55,399 nt of DNA from Sodaliphilus sp050873765 (GCA_050873765.1 JBNMJK010000007.1:1-55399); one strand, 5' to 3'; shown: positions 1 to 8,422, numbered from the stretch's first letter. Program-made: numbers and translations. The notes: generated by a model from the sequence alone, not told the origin.

Positions 1-77
1 CCTCTAACCTCCGATTTAGGGAGTTAAGAAGTTAAGAAGTTCGGAAGTTAAGACGAATGTCTAATTATTCCCTAACC

Positions 78-161
78 CTCTAACCTCTAACTTCTAACCT
101 CTAACCTCTAACTTCTAATTTCTAACTTCTAACCTCTAACTTCTAATTTCTAACTTCTAAT
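78..161. repeat. Heptanucleotide tandem array, about 12 units of YTCTAAY
   Basis: Twelve consecutive 7-bp units (CTCTAAC, TTCTAAC or TTCTAAT) run from 78 to 161 and stop 8 bp before the ATG of the glycosyltransferase. The segment before it (20-52) carries the complementary-strand type of word (AAGTTAAG repeated), so the left end could pair with the array. Because the unit is 7 bp and contains TAA, all frames are stopped and the array cannot be translated. A short related array (CTAACCA units) lies at 27357-27384 between sufC and sufB. No canonical promoter is visible between the array and the gene. Confidence 0.9.
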
Positions 162-169
162 TCTTGCCT

Positions 170-1120
170 ATGGTTTCTGTTATTGTGCCGGTGTATAATG
201 TGCGGGATTATTTGGAGCAGTGCCTTCGCAGCATTGCCAGCCAAACTTATGCGCATTTGGAGGTGATTGTGGTGGACGATGGCAGCACCGACGGCAGTGG
301 CGCAATTGCCGACCGCTGGGCGGAAGCGGACGAGAGGTTCAAGGTGGTACACCAGAAGAATGGGGGACTGAGTGCGGCGCGAAATGCGGCGCTCGACATT
401 GCCACGGGGCGTTATGTCACTTTCGTTGACAGTGACGACTTTCTTGCACCGCAGTTTGTGGAATCGCTTCTTCAGGTGCTGAAAGAGAGTGGGGCACAGG
501 TGGCCATCTGTGATTGGATAGCCTATGCCGATGGCAAGCCCATACCGCCAGCCGATGGCCCACACCATTCCGTTGTATATACGGCTGATGAAGCCACGAG
601 CCATATTCTCTACCAAAGCCATCATCTCACCCATTCGGCATGGGGGCGGCTCTTCAGCGCCGACGTGTTTCGCGATGTGCGTTTCCCGGTAGGGCTGCTC
701 TATGAAGATCTTGCGGTGCTGATGCCCGTGATGCAGCACATCACCACGGTGGCTTACACCCCCTGGCGGCTATATTATTATCGTCAGCGGCCAGGAAGCA
801 TACTTGCCACTTTCAATGCACGCCGAGCTGATGTGGTCGATATCCTTGAAAAACTCGAGCAGCGTGCGCCACATGAGTTCCCCCAGCACACCAAGGCCAT
901 ACGGAGCCGATTGCTCAGCGCCTATTTCAATATGATACGGTTAGCGCCGCCACACGATGCGGCATTGGTCCACATCACCACCCGCAGTTGGCGGGGCATC
1001 AAGCGCCTTCGCCGAGCCTGCTTCTTCGACCCGCGTGTGCGCCTGCGCAACAAGGTGGGCATTCTCCTCTCCCTTTTAGGACGCAGAATTCTCACGAAAG
1101 CGCTCCATTCTGGGCAATGA
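170..1120 (+). CDS. Glycosyltransferase family 2 protein
   Basis: This is a GT-A fold transferase that would move a sugar from a nucleotide donor onto a surface glycan or lipid acceptor at the cytoplasmic face of the membrane. The N-terminus (VSVIVPVYNV) begins the nucleotide-binding fold, VVDDGSTDGS near residue 35 and the DSDD metal motif near residue 87 are the donor and metal sites, and YEDL near residue 180 is in the position of the usual catalytic acid region. About 316 residues is normal for the family. I chose the ATG at 170; a TTG two codons upstream is also open. There is no convincing ribosome-binding site because a heptamer array ends only 8 bp upstream. It is convergent with the next gene, 6 bp apart. 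The acceptor and sugar cannot be told. Its operon may begin before the window. Confidence 0.9.
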   Translation: MVSVIVPVYNVRDYLEQCLRSIASQTYAHLEVIVVDDGSTDGSGAIADRWAEADERFKVVHQKNGGLSAARNAALDIATGRYVTFVDSDDFLAPQFVESLLQVLKESGAQVAICDWIAYADGKPIPPADGPHHSVVYTADEATSHILYQSHHLTHSAWGRLFSADVFRDVRFPVGLLYEDLAVLMPVMQHITTVAYTPWRLYYYRQRPGSILATFNARRADVVDILEKLEQRAPHEFPQHTKAIRSRLLSAYFNMIRLAPPHDAALVHITTRSWRGIKRLRRACFFDPRVRLRNKVGILLSLLGRRILTKALHSGQ

Positions 1121-1126
1121 GGCAGC

Positions 1127-1405
1127 CTACACACTCTCTGCGTCGCCCTTGCCAGTGCCATGATGCGCCTTTGCACGGAATCGAGCCTTGAGCCTTCTCC
1201 AGCCATCAGCGCCAAGAATGGCCAATCCGGCATACTGAAAGGTTTTTGCCAAGCCAAACAGCACCACCCACAGCACGCCTTTGGTTGCGGCCGACAAGGG
1301 TAGTGCCATTTGGGCAAACGAGCCGATGTAGCATGGCAGGCATAGTGCAAGCACCACCACGCCAGTGCGGAAATTCAATTTAGAAAGCCATTCCTTTATT
1401 TTCAT
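1127..1405 (-). CDS. Small two-helix membrane protein, transporter-suffix-like
   Basis: A 92-residue protein with two hydrophobic segments (about residues 14-36 and 40-64) and a basic C-terminal tail rich in Arg and Lys. The pattern of two helices joined by a short polar turn, with KG.LW before the second helix and ADGWRRLK after it, resembles the small RND/transporter 'suffix' proteins of Bacteroidetes; I hold that assignment loosely. It lies 59 bp downstream of the flavin-riboswitch TonB receptor on the same strand, so co-transcription is possible. A -7-like box (TATCTTTG, minus strand) at 1414-1421 is so close to the ATG that a transcript from it would be nearly leaderless. No catalytic residues are evident. 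Confidence 0.6.
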   Translation of the reverse strand: MKIKEWLSKLNFRTGVVVLALCLPCYIGSFAQMALPLSAATKGVLWVVLFGLAKTFQYAGLAILGADGWRRLKARFRAKAHHGTGKGDAESV

Positions 1406-1464
1406 ATCTTATGCAAAGATAGTGCAAACCGAGTGCAGAAAGCCGAATTTGCTCTAACTTTTTG

Positions 1465-3840
1465 TTAGAAACGAAGTCGCATGCCGAAACTCCACATTCT
1501 GGGCGCGCCCCAGTATCCACGGAATGATTCAAGGTCGTGGCTCTTGCCATCAATGCCACGCTGAATATACTTGGCATCGAAAAGGTTGGCGCAGGAGGCA
1601 AACACATTCACGCTCAAATGCTTTGAAAGCGCGGTGCTCCACCCGATGGTGGCATTGCATAGATGATAGGCCGGGAGTTTGTAGGCATCGCCATCGGCTT
1701 CAGAAGTGCGCGACGACGGTTCAAAGTCGGCATACATGTCGGCATTGGCGTTCCATTCAAAAGTGGCGTAGAAATTGTCGGCTTTGCCTTGCTGTGGCCT
1801 AAACAGACCCTTCACCGGCAAAGAAGCCTTGAGTTCGGCGCCATATTGCGTTTGGGGAGCGTCGCCCACATGCAGGTTGTTGCAATACACGGCGTATTCC
1901 TTGAGCGTGGCGCCACTGAAGCTGTCGTAAGTGATGCCCTTTCCGCCGCTCTTCCATTTCCATGAAGCCACCATAGCGTAGGCCTTCACCTGCAGCCAAC
2001 TGAACAGACTGTGGTGCGCGGCCAGTTCAATGCCCTTGTGCAGCGCGTTCAGCCCCGTCACTTGATACTTCTCCGCAGCCTCGTTGGCGCGCTTCGCGAT
2101 GCTTACGGTGAGTGTCTTGTCGCGCCAAGAGGCCAGGTAGGCCGACAACTCCAGTCCACCGCCATTCCATGCCGTGCGTATGCCCATCTCACCGAGCACA
2201 TTCTTCTCATTCTTCACATTGTTGGTGACCGTGAGGTCGCTCGACGCCAAATATACCCCCGCGTAAGGCAAACGGCTGTTGTAGCCAGCGTTGGCAAACA
2301 CCGAAAGCGCGCCTCCGCCGTGGGTTTTCGTGATGTGGTAGAGCGCGCCCCCTTTCACACTGAATCCCCACCCAGTGACCCAACGACTCACCGCACCCGA
2401 CACATCATTGTGGCGGCGGTAGTTACCATTGAAGAGCGTGGCACCTAAGTGCAAGTTCCACCGATCGGAGTGGTATTTGCCTTGAAGATAGGCCGATGCG
2501 TGATGTGTGGTGCGGCCATAACGTGAACCAATGTAGTCGGCCTGGCGGTAGGGCGTGCCATAGTAGAGCAGATAATCGCTGCCCAGCAGGTTGAGCATCT
2601 TCATTTTCGACCAAGTGTCGAAATACTGATACTGCACACCGCTCAGCAGGCTCACGTGATAGTTCACTTGATACTCCGCCGAGGCTATTGCGCCTGCCTG
2701 CGTGTGGCCAGAAAGATAGTCGATCATAGCGTGGTGGCCAATATGCAGGCCGTCGGCATCGCGCATGGCGGTGTTCTCGCCGATAATTGCGTCGAAATCG
2801 ATGTGCCCCTCGTCAGTTTGGTGCGAAATAATGCTGTTCCAGCCGCTGGCACTCACCGTGGAGCGTCCGCCGCCGTTGGCAATGGCCAAGTAGAGCGAGT
2901 TTTTCATCGAGAATCGGTCGCCGTTCATCAGGTGCTGAAGTGTGAAATAGGGCTTGAAATAGTGGTTGCGCGCAATGGAATATTTTTCACCGTTGAGATA
3001 GCCCCAGTTCTTGGAGTAGCCTCGGCCATATTTTTCCACCTCGGCTGCCGACAGCTCCGTGTTGCGCTGGTCGTGGGTTTCGGGCGAGCCAATGGCAGTA
3101 AACATTAAAGTGTGGCGGTCGCCAAAATCCTTGCTCACAGAAAGCAGGTAGGAGAGCGTGCGCACATTCGAGCACTCCACAAAGCCGCCGCCATCGGTGT
3201 AGCTCACAAGGGCATGTACACCCCAGCCCGATGCCGTGCGGCCACTGCTGAAGCTCGCGCTGGTTTTCAGCAGCCCGTGCTCCGTGACCGAGGCCGACAC
3301 CTCGCCGGTGGGCGTATAGCCATTCGGTGCCTTGGTGATGATGTTCACCAAACCGCCCATGGCGCAGTCGGCGAGCATAGAGCCACCAATGCCCTTTTGA
3401 ATTTGAATGGCATAGGTGGCATCGGCAAGTCCCATCCAGTTGCTCCAGTACATAGAGCCAGAGGTTAGGCCCTGAATGGGAATGCCGTTGAGCATGATGG
3501 CAATGTTGTCTTGCTTAAAGCCGCGAATGTTGAGCGACGCGTCGCCATAGTTGCCCGTGGTGGAAGTGGCATATACGCCAGGCACCCCCTGCATCACCTC
3601 CACATAATTAGGAGCGGTGACGTGGAATCGTAAATCCTGTGGCGAAATGGTGGTGAGATTAAGCGGAGTTTCACGCTCGTTGGCGAAATTGGCGCGGACC
3701 GACACCTCTTGAAGGGTGACCGTGGAGTCGTGGCGCTCGCTGGTGGAAAAAGAGTTTGTAGTCTCTGGCTCACATACGCCTCCTGCATACATGAGTGGTG
3801 CGGACATCAGAATGCCCAGCAAAAAGATGTTTTGTTTCAT
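1465..3840 (-). CDS. TonB-dependent outer-membrane receptor, predicted flavin/riboflavin uptake
   Basis: A 791-residue ligand-gated outer-membrane porin energised by TonB-ExbBD. Signal peptide at residues 1-24 (MKQNIFLLGILMSAPLMYAG), then the plug domain with the usual hallmarks (VEVMQGVPGV, LNIRGF, MLNGIPIQG, GGLVNIIT), then a beta-barrel ending in an aromatic-terminated strand (FGMRLRF). No carboxypeptidase-like N-terminal extension and no SusD partner, so it is not a typical glycan SusC. I chose the ATG at 3840; the in-frame ATG at 3855 lies inside the conserved 3' part of the FMN riboswitch and is unlikely to be used. Control by that riboswitch is the main evidence for flavin as ligand: family knowledge gives a receptor, the substrate is inference. 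Transcription continues towards a small membrane protein. Confidence 0.88.
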   Translation of the reverse strand: MKQNIFLLGILMSAPLMYAGGVCEPETTNSFSTSERHDSTVTLQEVSVRANFANERETPLNLTTISPQDLRFHVTAPNYVEVMQGVPGVYATSTTGNYGDASLNIRGFKQDNIAIMLNGIPIQGLTSGSMYWSNWMGLADATYAIQIQKGIGGSMLADCAMGGLVNIITKAPNGYTPTGEVSASVTEHGLLKTSASFSSGRTASGWGVHALVSYTDGGGFVECSNVRTLSYLLSVSKDFGDRHTLMFTAIGSPETHDQRNTELSAAEVEKYGRGYSKNWGYLNGEKYSIARNHYFKPYFTLQHLMNGDRFSMKNSLYLAIANGGGRSTVSASGWNSIISHQTDEGHIDFDAIIGENTAMRDADGLHIGHHAMIDYLSGHTQAGAIASAEYQVNYHVSLLSGVQYQYFDTWSKMKMLNLLGSDYLLYYGTPYRQADYIGSRYGRTTHHASAYLQGKYHSDRWNLHLGATLFNGNYRRHNDVSGAVSRWVTGWGFSVKGGALYHITKTHGGGALSVFANAGYNSRLPYAGVYLASSDLTVTNNVKNEKNVLGEMGIRTAWNGGGLELSAYLASWRDKTLTVSIAKRANEAAEKYQVTGLNALHKGIELAAHHSLFSWLQVKAYAMVASWKWKSGGKGITYDSFSGATLKEYAVYCNNLHVGDAPQTQYGAELKASLPVKGLFRPQQGKADNFYATFEWNANADMYADFEPSSRTSEADGDAYKLPAYHLCNATIGWSTALSKHLSVNVFASCANLFDAKYIQRGIDGKSHDLESFRGYWGAPRMWSFGMRLRF

Positions 3841-3844
3841 AGTT

Positions 3845-3950
3845 TCTTCTTTCATCCAGACTGTTACTGTCGGTACCGTAGTTGCAACGGTTCTGCCTTA
3901 TCGGCTCGCGGACTTTACCGCCGGTCGGGAATCACACCCTGCCCTGAAGA
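3845..3950 (-). promoter_or_regulatory. FMN riboswitch (RFN element)
   Basis: Reading the minus strand, the conserved blocks appear in order: CTTCAGGGCAGGGTG, ATTCCCGACCGGCGGT, AAAGTCCGCGAGC, a short variable arm, then CCGACAGT and ACAGTCTGGATG. The closing helix P1 is TCTTC (complement of 3946-3950) with GAAGA (complement of 3845-3849). The variable arm between the AAGTCCGCGAGC and CCGACAGT blocks is short, so the whole aptamer is only about 106 nt. The 3' strand of P1 lies 4-8 nt before the ATG at 3840 and is the only purine-rich stretch there, so FMN binding would be expected to hide the ribosome entry region; that mechanism is inferred. No separate expression platform or terminator hairpin fits in the remaining 4 nt, which favours control of translation. 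Confidence 0.95.
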
Positions 3951-4017
3951 CTTGTTAATTATAAAATTCGACTGCAAAATTAAGCAAAAAATTTGTTAGC
4001 CGCAATAGGTGCATGGC

Positions 4018-4401
4018 TTATGAGAGCGAAAACAGCGCCACCTGCCGCCCCATATACAGCAAGAGCACACCGCCTGCCACACTCACGGCGGCGTAGGCAC
4101 AGAAAGCGAGCATAGAGCCGGTGCGCATCAGCGAGAGCATTTCGTTGCTAAAGGTGGAGAATGTGGTGAATCCGCCACATAGCCCCACGGAGAGCAGCAG
4201 TGCCCACCCCGACTGAAGCGACCCGAAGCGCTCCAGCAAGCCATAGATTACGCCAAACAGAAAGCACCCGGCAAGGTTCACGCTCATCGTGCCCACAGCC
4301 ATGCCCATCAGCGAGCGTCCGGCCAGGGCTTGCCCAGTCAGGTAGCGCAAAATGCCGCCCACAAAGCTGCCGCACCCCACCAAAAGAATATTCTGTATCA
4401 T
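4018..4401 (-). CDS. crcB: Fluoride ion channel CrcB/FluC
   Basis: A 127-residue, four-helix membrane protein that exports fluoride as a dual-topology dimer. Diagnostic motifs: GGILRY near residue 15 after the first helix, NLAGCFLFG near residue 42 with the conserved pore Asn, and GLCGGFTTFSTFSNE near residue 73, which holds the Phe pair and the Thr/Ser polar track. Length is normal. It stands alone: no fluoride riboswitch is visible in the 73 bp upstream, and only one crcB copy is present here, so it should be a homodimer type. The gene lies 53 bp before the end of the divergent flavin riboswitch region and on the same strand as its neighbours. Confidence 0.95.
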   Translation of the reverse strand: MIQNILLVGCGSFVGGILRYLTGQALAGRSLMGMAVGTMSVNLAGCFLFGVIYGLLERFGSLQSGWALLLSVGLCGGFTTFSTFSNEMLSLMRTGSMLAFCAYAAVSVAGGVLLLYMGRQVALFSLS

Positions 4402-4474
4402 ATTGTGTAGATATATATGTTTTTGATTGCGTTATTTTCGTTCAGAAGTTTTCTACCAGCCTTGATTTTCTGCT

Positions 4475-5644
4475 TTAATATAGCATACCGAACATCCATA
4501 AAGGAATAATATTGCCGTATCCAGTCTCAATGTCGTCTTTCACCACATAGCCATCACTCACATCTTGCAGTTGGCGCTGCTTCTTCTTTTTGCCTCCCAC
4601 TTCAAAAGTGTATTTACCATCGATAAGAAAGTCGGAAATGGGTGAGACTGTTACGGATTTTAAGGAGCGAGTCTGGTTGAAGAAAAACGTTTCGCGCACC
4701 GTGCCTATCTCCACGTTTTGTCCGCCAAGCGTATAGATAAGAGGAGGGTTGTCAAGGTATATTTTATCCACTTTACCTAATCCTTGTATGCCATTTGTGG
4801 AAGTGCGGAGCTGGCTGATTAGTCCAGCTTTCTCTAAATAGGTGCATAGGTCGGCCACGTTATTTCTCGAAACCTCAAGCTGTCCGCCAATTTGCGACAT
4901 ATTGGGCTTGAATGGCGCGCTTTGGGCAATGATGGCAAGCAGGCGCTTGAGTTTCCTTGCTGTCGAAACCGTAAGTTCGGCATATTGTGGAATGTCCATT
5001 TCTATGGTTGCGTTCACCACCTGCTGTATGTATTGGTTGATGTCGCCATTGGCGAAAGGGTAGTAGCCTCTTTGTAAGTAGTCGGCAAAGTGCTTCAATG
5101 GCAGAAATCCTTGTGGTATTTCCACTTGCTGCGTGAGAAGTTGCTGGAGTGAGCACAGAGGAAAGCGAATACCGTGGAATAGCTCCAAGTATTCCCTGTA
5201 TGAAAGTCCTTGCATTTCATACATCAGGGCGCGCCTGCTTAGGTCGAAAGCCCCTTTGGCTATATCGAGTACCGACGAGCCTGTGAACACAACGTGCAGT
5301 TCGGCATGATAGTCATAAATCAGTTTCAGCTCTCTCGACCAGTCTTTATATTTATGAATTTCGTCGATAAACAAGTATTTGCCACCAATTTTAGCGAAGT
5401 CGTCGGCGAGTTCAATCAGTTTGTGACTGGCAAAATAAAAATCTTCGGCCTGCACATAGAGCGCCTCTTTTTGCGGTAGTTGCTCTTTGATATGCTGCAG
5501 AACGAGGGTAGTTTTGCCAATACCTCTTGGCCCCATTAGCCCAATCATGCGAGCGTCCCAGTTGATGCGGTCATACATATAGCGATGAAACGCAGTGCTG
5601 GTTTCTCTCAATAACTTGTGATATGTGGATTGCAGTTGCTCCAT
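4475..5644 (-). CDS. Solitary AAA-type ATPase with DUF4143-like C-terminus (ATPase 1)
   Basis: 389 residues. Walker A GPRGIGKT at residues 38-45, Walker B YLFIDEIHKY near 89-98, and a sensor-type FTGSSVLDI near residue 130 place it with the MNS-clade P-loop ATPases (AAA_14/DUF4143 group). A winged-helix-like middle (about 230-290, with ISQLRTSTNGIQGL) is followed by a C-terminal region with FEVGGKKKK, where the nuclease-like fold of this group normally sits. The family's cellular role is unknown. No toxin, antitoxin or defence partner is adjacent. A minus-strand -7 box, TATCTTTG, is at 5686-5693, and a pair of 18-bp dyads (5711-5761) covers the position where the -33 element should be, so the gene may be controlled by a dyad-binding protein, possibly itself. 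Confidence 0.75.
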   Translation of the reverse strand: MEQLQSTYHKLLRETSTAFHRYMYDRINWDARMIGLMGPRGIGKTTLVLQHIKEQLPQKEALYVQAEDFYFASHKLIELADDFAKIGGKYLFIDEIHKYKDWSRELKLIYDYHAELHVVFTGSSVLDIAKGAFDLSRRALMYEMQGLSYREYLELFHGIRFPLCSLQQLLTQQVEIPQGFLPLKHFADYLQRGYYPFANGDINQYIQQVVNATIEMDIPQYAELTVSTARKLKRLLAIIAQSAPFKPNMSQIGGQLEVSRNNVADLCTYLEKAGLISQLRTSTNGIQGLGKVDKIYLDNPPLIYTLGGQNVEIGTVRETFFFNQTRSLKSVTVSPISDFLIDGKYTFEVGGKKKKQRQLQDVSDGYVVKDDIETGYGNIIPLWMFGMLY

Positions 5645-5710
5645 GACAAAAAGTTTTTATGCCGTAAATACTTTGATTATGACTGCAAAGATAGGAATAT
5701 TTTGTGAAAT

Positions 5711-5761
5711 TGCACTCTACTCAGTGCAGTTTTGTGTAAAAAGTGCACTGAACAGAGTGCA
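5711..5761. promoter_or_regulatory. Paired 18-bp dyads upstream of ATPase 1 (possible operator)
   Basis: Two 18-bp elements, TGCACTCTACTCAGTGCA (5711-5728) and TGCACTGAACAGAGTGCA (5744-5761), are inverted copies of each other with 16 of 18 positions matching, and each one is also a dyad of the hexamer TGCACT/AGTGCA. Four hexamer half-sites thus lie in 51 bp. They overlap the -33 position of the putative ATPase 1 promoter. The alternative is that the 18-bp arms form one hairpin terminating the upstream serine hydrolase transcript; a CTTTTT run inside the loop makes a weak terminator possible. Confidence 0.7.
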
Positions 5762-5797
5762 ATCTGTTCGTTTTTTGTGGCAGATGTGCCTCGTGGT

Positions 5798-6997
5798 TTA
5801 CTTTTTGGGGAGTGCTCCTATGAAGTGCTCATACATGAGAGTGAGTGACTTTTGAAGCACCTTGCGACTTGCCGAGCCGTTGGTGATGACCACAAATCCG
5901 AATTTCTTCGCGGGGTCGAAAAACATGGCGCTGCGCAATCCGTAGGCACCGCCAGTGTGGCCCACCAGTTCCACGCCGGGCGTGTATTGGTCGGTGCGCA
6001 TAAGCCCAAGTCCGGCACGCTCTTTTTCCGCCTTGTCAACGTAGGCGTTGGCATCGTCGGTGATTACCGTCTGCATACGGCGTGCGCTCGCCTCGCTGAT
6101 CACGCGCACTTTTGTGAGGGGCGATTTGCCATAGTTCATGTGCATGAGCATATACTTGGCCAAGTCGCTGGCAGTGATTTTCACGCCGCCTGCGGCAGAG
6201 AGCCGTGCGGTGTGCTTGCCGAGACGATAGTGGTCGAGCACATCGGGGCGGGTGTAGGCTTGAGGCTGAGGCACGAACACCCCATTCTGCATAGCGTAGA
6301 GCGTGGCGAAGCGAGTGGTGTCGAGGTCATCTACACAGTGGCTTCCCTTCAGTCCGAGTGGCTTCATCACATGCTGCACGATGTAGCGGTCGAACCGCTG
6401 TCCGGTCACCTTCTCAATGGCAGCCGACATGATGTTGAAACCATAGTTGCAGTATTCATAGCCGGTGCCAGGCTTGTAATCGTTGTAGCACTTGGCGTAG
6501 TCGGGGTTGATGGCGGGGTCCACGGCGTCGAAGCTCTCCCAGTAGCCCTGCGTGTCGTTGAGGCTCGAAGTGTGGCTCAGCAGCATTTCGAGCGTGATGG
6601 GCACGTCGGGATATTTCGGGTTGCGCACCTTGAAGTCGAGATATTTGCTCACATCGGCCTTGAGGTCGAGCTTGCCCTTCTCCACCAGCTGCATGATAGC
6701 TGTGGCGGTAAACGACTTCGAAATGCTGGCAATGCGGAAAATGGTGGAAGGGGTCATCTCCTCGCCACGTTCACGGTTTTTCAGACCAAAACTGTGTGCA
6801 TACACAATCTTGTTGTTCTTCACCACCACCACATTGGCGCCCACCACCTTCAGCGAGTCCATCATCGCCTCGTAGTCTGCCACAAAAGCGGCGTCGTTGA
6901 TACGTGCAGACTTCTTCTGTGCCTGCCTCTTGCTTGCCCCGCTCACGGCACCCACCGCAAGCATCAGGCACAAAGCCAAGGTTAAAATCTTCTTCAT
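5798..6997 (-). CDS. Exported serine hydrolase, class C beta-lactamase/PBP4-like family
   Basis: 399 residues from the ATG at 6997, which begins a clear signal peptide (MKKILTLALCLMLAVGAVSG); the frame is open for 31 more codons upstream but that part has no signal character. The catalytic triad motifs are present: SISK (S-x-x-K) near residue 95, YCN (Y-x-N) near residue 180 in YEYCNYGFN, and HTGG near residue 340 in GHTGGAYG. Family members are beta-lactamases, D-aminopeptidases, esterases or peptidoglycan DD-peptidases; the substrate cannot be assigned from the motifs. It is followed, after the stop at 5798, by the paired dyads at 5711-5761. Nothing nearby suggests an ampR-like regulator. 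Confidence 0.88.
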   Translation of the reverse strand: MKKILTLALCLMLAVGAVSGASKRQAQKKSARINDAAFVADYEAMMDSLKVVGANVVVVKNNKIVYAHSFGLKNRERGEEMTPSTIFRIASISKSFTATAIMQLVEKGKLDLKADVSKYLDFKVRNPKYPDVPITLEMLLSHTSSLNDTQGYWESFDAVDPAINPDYAKCYNDYKPGTGYEYCNYGFNIMSAAIEKVTGQRFDRYIVQHVMKPLGLKGSHCVDDLDTTRFATLYAMQNGVFVPQPQAYTRPDVLDHYRLGKHTARLSAAGGVKITASDLAKYMLMHMNYGKSPLTKVRVISEASARRMQTVITDDANAYVDKAEKERAGLGLMRTDQYTPGVELVGHTGGAYGLRSAMFFDPAKKFGFVVITNGSASRKVLQKSLTLMYEHFIGALPKK

Positions 6998-7117
6998 AGA
7001 GCGTAGGTAATTTTCTATTGATTTATAACATGTGCGTAAAATTACATTTTTTCCGCGTAACGCACACCACCACCGAATCACTTTTTTCACCCCCTCCCCC
7101 CAGTTTTTGGGTCAGTG

Positions 7118-7125
7118 CTTGGCGG
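7118..7125. repeat. Downstream degenerate copy of the TTTGGCGG repeat
   Basis: TTGGCGGAAAATCGTTGC (7119-7136) matches the unit ending the upstream array (TTGGCGGAGAATCGTTGC) at 17 of 18 positions. It lies 12 bp beyond the stop codon of ATPase 2, so the gene is bracketed by the same repeat family. Confidence 0.7.
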
Positions 7126-7147
7126 AAAATCGTTGCTCACACTTGCA

Positions 7148-8422
7148 TTAGTCTTTCAGGCAGCCGATAGGCACAATATATACGCCATCTTTGCGCCGAT
7201 AGGCATAGTTGCCCACTGCTGTGACCACCATCATGAATGATGGTGCCTTCATTTTTGTGGTGTCGATTTTGGACGCAAGATTAGTAAGCGTGGAAACTCC
7301 TTTTTCAATGGCTTGTGCCCCGCCTAACTTGATTTCAATAAGGCCATACGATCCATTGCGCAGGTGCACCACGGCATCACATTCCAAGCCGTTTTTGTCG
7401 CGATAGTGATAAACATTACCGTCGATGGCATCAGCATACACCCGGATATCGCGAATGCAGAGGGTCTCGAAAAGAAGTCCAAAGGTTTCCAAGTCGTTAA
7501 TGAGGTCGTCGGGACCCAGACCTAATGCCGCTACGGCAATGGATGGATCAACGAAGTACCGGGTGTCGGTCGACCGAATGGCTGTCTTGCTGCGCAGGTT
7601 TGGATTCCATGCCGGCATATCCTCCACAACGAAAATTTTTTTGAGCGCGCCAATGTAGCTCATGACGGTTCTTTCTGCCAAGCTCTCATCATCGTTGTCA
7701 ATCATGTCTTTTCTGATAGCTTCCACGCTCACTTGCCCCCCTTGTGAACGGGCGTAGGAACGCAGCAGGAGCTTGGTGCGCTCACTGCTTCTTGTCACCT
7801 CGTCGACTTTTGAAATGTCGGTTTTCACGATTGCATCGTAGTAGTCGTAGGCTTGGCGCAAGGCGGCACGCTTGCTTTTGGTTGTGGCGCTTGGCCATCC
7901 ACCTCGGCATACAAGGAAAGCAATATCCTCAAGATTGAGTTTGTTGTAGCCTTCTATGTCGATGTCGGCTTTGAAAAGTTGCTCAAGGCTTACCTCACCG
8001 GTAGATTCTCCAGATTCCCAAAGCGACATAGGCCGCATCGTGATCCAGGCAAAACGGCCTGTGCCAGTGTGGTGAATCTTGTCGGTAGATGCAGGAACGG
8101 CAGATCCGGTCAATATGAATAGCCCCTCTTCTCCTCTGTGGTCAACTTCGAATCGAATGGCGTCCCAAATTTGAGGAATAATTTGCCACTCATCGATTAG
8201 GCGTGGGTTGCTGCCTTTGAGGAGCATTTTTATTTTGAGCTCAGCCATTTCCATATAGTTGTTTTGATTGTCGGGATCGGCCATATACAGCACGCTTTTT
8301 GCTTGCTGCTCGGCAGTGGTTGTTTTTCCACACCATTTTGGACCCTCTATCAGTACAGCACCGACCTCTTCGAGCCTGTACTTCAATATTTTGTCGGCAA
8401 TTCTTTTTTTGTATTCTTGCAT
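7148..8422 (-). CDS. Solitary ATP-binding protein with DUF4143/nuclease-like domain (ATPase 2)
   Basis: 424 residues from the ATG at 8422. Walker A GPKWCGKT at residues 27-34, Walker B LIDEWQ near 75-80, FILTGSAVPA as sensor near 112. The C-terminus has GLECDAVVHL followed by GLIEIKLGG, the spacing of a PD-(D/E)xK-type core (D, then E-x-K). A DUF4143-like middle carries winged-helix character. The reading frame stays open to 8734, but that 104-codon extension is only translated repeat DNA (repeated NAASILRQ and AKRCIKFNKK), so I reject it. A good minus-strand promoter at 8447-8479 supports the shorter start. Function of the family is unknown; no partner gene is adjacent. Confidence 0.78.
   Translation of the reverse strand: MQEYKKRIADKILKYRLEEVGAVLIEGPKWCGKTTTAEQQAKSVLYMADPDNQNNYMEMAELKIKMLLKGSNPRLIDEWQIIPQIWDAIRFEVDHRGEEGLFILTGSAVPASTDKIHHTGTGRFAWITMRPMSLWESGESTGEVSLEQLFKADIDIEGYNKLNLEDIAFLVCRGGWPSATTKSKRAALRQAYDYYDAIVKTDISKVDEVTRSSERTKLLLRSYARSQGGQVSVEAIRKDMIDNDDESLAERTVMSYIGALKKIFVVEDMPAWNPNLRSKTAIRSTDTRYFVDPSIAVAALGLGPDDLINDLETFGLLFETLCIRDIRVYADAIDGNVYHYRDKNGLECDAVVHLRNGSYGLIEIKLGGAQAIEKGVSTLTNLASKIDTTKMKAPSFMMVVTAVGNYAYRRKDGVYIVPIGCLKD

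Noticed and set aside
3841..3855. Upstream ATG (3855) for the TonB receptor
   Set aside because: It is part of the conserved 3' side of the FMN riboswitch; the signal peptide begins at 3840.
4402..4474. Fluoride riboswitch before crcB
   Set aside because: The GGCGAUGGNG-type conserved start and pseudoknot elements are absent.
5852..6985. Long plus-strand frame (377 codons) opposite the serine hydrolase
   Set aside because: Antisense shadow: the opposite strand has clear SxxK, YxN and HTGG motifs and a signal peptide.
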